This document shows, one piece after another, positions 61,378 to 64,000 of a stretch of DNA of 64,000 nucleotides. The notes beneath the pieces were generated by a model that saw only the letters and a program-made list of their open reading frames with translations, had not been told where the DNA came from and did not search any database. Origin of the DNA: UBA1479 sp963976055 (GTDB lineage Bacteria; Pseudomonadota; Alphaproteobacteria; Rhodospirillales; Casp-alpha2); contig CAXBJB010000003.1 of assembly GCA_963976055.1 (NCBI GenBank), positions 62,001 to 126,000 of the forward strand. The letters run 5' to 3'. Numbering within the stretch: position 1 is the stretch's first letter; every line of letters begins with the position of its first letter. A program made the position numbers and the translations under genes.

Positions 61378-61425
61378 GGTATACTGGATACGGGCGGCCC
61401 GTCCGCCCGCGAAGGGGGAACGCCC

Positions 61426-62124
61426 ATGCCCGACATCGTCATCGACCCCAGCCCCAATTGCGACGACCGCGGCCCCGGGTTCACCGTGGACATGTTGGTG
61501 CTGCATTACACCGGCATGGAAACGGCGGCGGCGGCGCTGGACCGCCTCAAGGATCCCAAGGCCGAGGTCTCGGCCCATTATCTGATCGACGAGGACGGCA
61601 CCGTCCATCGCCTGGTCGACGAGAAAATGCGCGCCTGGCACGCGGGTGTTGCCCATTGGCGGGGCAAGACCGACATCAACGCGCGATCCATCGGGATCGA
61701 GTTGGTCAACCCGGGCCACGACTGGGGCTACCGCGAATTCCCCGAGGCGCAGATCAGGGAGTTGGAGGCCGTATGCCACGGCGTGCTTGCCCGCCACCCC
61801 ATCCCGGCCCGCAACGTGGTCGGCCATTCCGACGTCGCGCCGGCGCGCAAGACAGATCCCGGCGAACTGTTCCCATGGGAACGGCTGGCCGGGAAGGGCA
61901 TCGGCCTGTGGCCGGGCGAGGCGGATACTCTGATGATGGATCAGCCCGTGCTGGCCGATGCACTTCGGGAAATCGGCTACGACGTCACGGATTTCAACGC
62001 GGCCTTGAAGGCTTTTCAGCGCCACTTCCGCCCGGACCGGGTGACGGGGCGCATCGACGCCGGGACGGCGCGGCGCATTCTGGGGTTGGTCGAGGCGATC
62101 CGCCGCGACGACGCTGTTTCCTAA
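61426..62124 (+). CDS. N-acetylmuramoyl-L-alanine amidase (AmpD/AmiD-type) with peptidoglycan-binding domain
   Basis: This zinc amidase cleaves the bond between muramic acid and the stem peptide. The Amidase_2 domain (about 15-150) shows zinc ligands H27 (LVLHYTG) and H134 (VVGHSDVAP), D144 in the KTDPG motif and the W71-H72-A-G block. A C-terminal peptidoglycan-binding helical domain (about 170-225; IGYDVTDFNAALKAFQRHF) follows. There is no signal peptide, so it is probably a cytoplasmic recycling enzyme like AmpD, although AmiD-type lipoproteins share the layout. An AAGGGGGAA ribosome site precedes ATG 61426. Confidence 0.93.
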   Translation: MPDIVIDPSPNCDDRGPGFTVDMLVLHYTGMETAAAALDRLKDPKAEVSAHYLIDEDGTVHRLVDEKMRAWHAGVAHWRGKTDINARSIGIELVNPGHDWGYREFPEAQIRELEAVCHGVLARHPIPARNVVGHSDVAPARKTDPGELFPWERLAGKGIGLWPGEADTLMMDQPVLADALREIGYDVTDFNAALKAFQRHFRPDRVTGRIDAGTARRILGLVEAIRRDDAVS

Positions 62125-62138
62125 ATGATGGTAAGAAA

Positions 62139-62260
62139 ACCACTGAGGCGGTGAGGCAGTGAGAAGAAGGGGGCAATTCGGGTAAGTTCGTCACCCCCGC
62201 GAACGTGGGGGCCAGTCTTCCTCATTCCTTATCTTCTCACCGCCTCATTGTCTCTGTGGT
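62139..62260. repeat. REP-like inverted repeat with an inner hairpin
   Basis: Imperfect 28-nt arms at 62139-62166 and 62233-62260 are inverted copies (about 22 of 28 bases pair, including GTGAGAAG/CTTCTCAC and TGAGGC/GCCTCA). The 66-nt centre holds a second palindrome, CACCCCCGCGAACGTGGGGG. The left arm also contains direct GTGAG repeats. It lies between the amidase gene and rnpB. The layout resembles dispersed REP/MITE-type palindromes, but only one copy is in this window. Confidence 0.5.
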
Positions 62261-62293
62261 GAAATTCCTTTTGCATGGACTATATTGCCGTCA

Positions 62294-62702
<409 letters not shown>

Positions 62703-63211
62703 TAAATTTCCCAACCGCCCGGATTCCCCGGTCCGCCCCAAAAATGCCCTCGTGCCCGCAAAATTAGGCCCGCTTCGGAGGCTTTAATCGTCCCATATCG
62801 GAACTTTTTTTGACCTGGTCCTGGGCGTGGGTGGCCCGTGGCGGCTACGCGCGCCGGGCTGGGGAGCGGGGAAATCATGGTTTCTTTTTCGTTAACGGCC
62901 GGCCCGAAGCCCGCCGAGGCCCATGGAATCCCAGGCCAATTCCATTGACGCCCATCATATCCCATGATATCCCAAACATGCCCAAAGTGCGTGAATGGCG
63001 CAGTGTTTCCGGATGCCGGGCCGCACCTTGTCCTTACGGGCGGGGCGGTTATCGGGGCCAGGGGCGGTGCCACAGAGGAATTCCGGGAGGGAATCGCGGA
63101 GTTCTTTCCGGTCCGGGGGACCGGGCGCGGCGGGTGCGGGGACGACGTCCTGAGTCGGGCGCGATCATCCCCGCCGAGCGGGAATCGGGCGGAAGCCCTA
63201 AGGGGGTAGCG
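62703..63211. other. Intergenic region between rnpB and mraZ
   Basis: This 509-bp stretch holds a seven-T run at 62805-62811 after rnpB, without a clear hairpin before it. A periodic CCCA array lies at 62920-62984, and about 220 bp of GC-rich leader run up to mraZ. A reading frame is open across most of it in frame with mraZ, but it has no MraZ similarity. A single TTAAC near 62890 is not a full CtrA box. Confidence 0.5.
62920..62984 (-). promoter_or_regulatory. MraZ-box-like array: CCCA (TGGG) repeats every 10 bp
   Basis: CCCA begins at 62920, 62930, 62951, 62961, 62971 and 62981, with a degenerate TCCA at 62941, so six or seven units lie on one helical face. On the minus strand these are TGGG repeats. 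MraZ binds tandem TGGG-type repeats with about 10-bp spacing before its own gene in E. coli. The array is about 230 bp before the mraZ start and inverted relative to that gene. Confidence 0.65.
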
Positions 63212-63712
63212 GTGGCGCTGCTGGTCGGACGGCACGTCAACAGGATCGACAGGAAGGGACGGGTCAGCGTACCCAAGCCCTTCCGCGCGGCTCTGTCGCG
63301 GGGCCAGGCCGACGCCGACGCCTTTTCCGGCCTTTATGCCTTTCCGTCCTTCAAGTATCCGGCGCTGGAGGCCTGCGACGAGGCCTTCATGATGCGGCTC
63401 GCCGAAGGGCTGGAAAATCTCGACGTGTTTTCCGACGACCAGGACGACCTGGCCGCCGTGATCCTGGAAAATGCCCGCGAGCTGCCGATGGACCCGGAAG
63501 GCCGCATCGTCCTGACCGACGACCTGCGCGATTACGCCAACATCAAGGGCGAGGTCCTGTTCGTCGGCCGCGGCACCCGCATGATGATGTGGGAGCCCGC
63601 CGCCTACGAAGCCCAGCGCGGCGGCGCCTTCGAGCGCGCCAAATCGCGCGGCATGACATTGAAATTACCGAAACGGCCAGGCGCATCGGCCGGGGAGGAC
63701 GGCGATGGCTGA
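63212..63712 (+). CDS. mraZ: Transcriptional regulator MraZ
   Basis: MraZ is a ring-forming DNA-binding protein that controls the division and cell wall (dcw) cluster, which it normally heads. The 166-residue protein has two SpoVT/AbrB-like halves with the D-x-K/x-G-R motif: RKGRVSVPKPFRAAL at about 16-30 and DPEGRIVLTDDLRDYA near 96-111. The start is a GTG (MALLVGRHVNRID) preceded by AAGGGGG; upstream in-frame codons give no MraZ similarity. The end overlaps the rsmH start by eight bases. It is slightly longer than E. coli MraZ at its C-terminus. Confidence 0.95.
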   Translation: MALLVGRHVNRIDRKGRVSVPKPFRAALSRGQADADAFSGLYAFPSFKYPALEACDEAFMMRLAEGLENLDVFSDDQDDLAAVILENARELPMDPEGRIVLTDDLRDYANIKGEVLFVGRGTRMMMWEPAAYEAQRGGAFERAKSRGMTLKLPKRPGASAGEDGDG

Positions 63713-64000
63713 TAAATCCCGTCACTCCCCGGTCATGCTTGCCGAAGTCCTGAGCGCCCTGGAACCCCGGGACGGCGGTGTCTATGTGGATGCCACCTTC
63801 GGGGCCGGCGGCTATTCCCGCGGCTTGCTGGAAGCCGCCGACTGCACGGTCTGGGGCATCGACCGCGACCCCTTGGCGCAAAGCATCGGCGCCGAACTGG
63901 GCCAGGAATTTCCGGGCCGCCTGACAGTGCTGGCCGGGCGCTTCGGCGACATGCGCGAACTGCTGTCCTCCGTCGGGGTGGAGCGGGTCGACGGCGTGGC
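63705..64000 (+). CDS. rsmH: 16S rRNA (cytosine1402-N4)-methyltransferase RsmH (5' part, cut by window end)
   Basis: RsmH (MraW) methylates N4 of C1402 in the ribosomal P site. Only the first 98 codons are in the window. The start RHSPVMLAEVLSAL is the family N-terminus, with H-x-P-V-M; the SAM-binding loop VDATFGAGGYSRGLL is at about 28-42 and GIDRDPLA lies near 51-58. GGGGAGGA precedes the ATG, which overlaps the mraZ stop. It continues the dcw cluster beyond the window. Confidence 0.95.
   Translation, partial: MADKSRHSPVMLAEVLSALEPRDGGVYVDATFGAGGYSRGLLEAADCTVWGIDRDPLAQSIGAELGQEFPGRLTVLAGRFGDMRELLSSVGVERVDGV

Noticed and set aside
61379..61384. GTATAC before the amidase gene as a member of the operator family
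   Set aside because: The flanks (AGG...TGG) do not match the other sites. GTATAC at 1703 and 23812 lie inside coding regions.
62810..63211. Long N-terminal extension of mraZ
   Set aside because: The frame is open, but it reads through the CCCA array, has no MraZ similarity, and a GTG with a good ribosome site begins exactly at the family N-terminus.

Overview
The window is a continuous stretch of a high-GC bacterial chromosome with dense, mostly operonic gene packing and no recognisable mobile element, prophage or CRISPR array. Gene content points to an alphaproteobacterium, probably Rhodospirillales-like: full CtrA-type sites (TTAA-N7-TTAAC), an FnrN-type oxygen regulator, a class A RNase P RNA just upstream of mraZ, a C-P lyase operon with a DUF1045 gene, and tripartite tricarboxylate (TTT) transporter genes. 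This taxonomic call is an inference from gene content only.

Layout. 1-7.3 kb: a MATE exporter (cut by the window edge), a metallophosphoesterase and the elongasome operon mreC-mreD-mrdA-rodA, with no mreB in front of it. 7.4-13.7 kb: tRNA-Lys(CTT), a Lon-family protease coupled to a universal-stress-like protein, a crotonase-fold protein lacking the usual catalytic glutamates, and an amidoligase/class I glutaminase-type pair of unknown product. 13.7-19.5 kb: a 1,709-residue hybrid histidine kinase (CHASE4-like sensor, HAMP, five PAS, HisKA/HATPase, two receivers, Hpt) with a single-domain receiver downstream. 19.8-30.8 kb: a phosphonate island made of the phnCDE importer, a 110-residue free-standing chemoreceptor tip, phnM-phnF on the minus strand and divergent phnGHIJKL plus a DUF1045 2H-phosphoesterase. 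31.2-45.1 kb: a TTT transporter, a GntR/FCD regulator, then oxalyl-CoA decarboxylase, formyl-CoA transferase, a formyl-THF-hydrolase-like protein and formate-THF ligase, followed by a stress protein, an FAA-hydrolase-fold enzyme, a ketopantoate-reductase-like enzyme and an FnrN-type regulator. 45.1-55.3 kb: two small unknown proteins, a PLP-dependent dehydratase, a TolC-like channel, a fused 5-oxoprolinase/hydantoinase, a D-2-hydroxyacid dehydrogenase, an LhgO-like FAD oxidoreductase and a BASS-type transporter. 55.5-59.7 kb: an RND efflux pair. 59.8-64 kb: DUF3750, a TerB/DnaJ protein, an AmpD-like amidase, rnpB and the start of the division/cell-wall cluster (mraZ-rsmH, cut by the window edge).

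How the parts work together. The phosphonate island can import phosphonates and break C-P bonds, but phnN and phnP are not in view; the DUF1045 enzyme may cover the late cyclic-phosphate step. The oxalate block converts oxalyl-CoA to formyl-CoA and formate and feeds the C1 unit into tetrahydrofolate. A family of GTATAC-centred palindromes lies in front of the transporter operon, the GntR gene, the FAA-fold gene and the FAD oxidoreductase/BASS pair, which suggests one carboxylate regulon spread over about 23 kb. Two near-identical CtrA boxes (before mreC and tolC) and a 10-bp-periodic CCCA array before mraZ are the clearest cell-cycle and division control signals.
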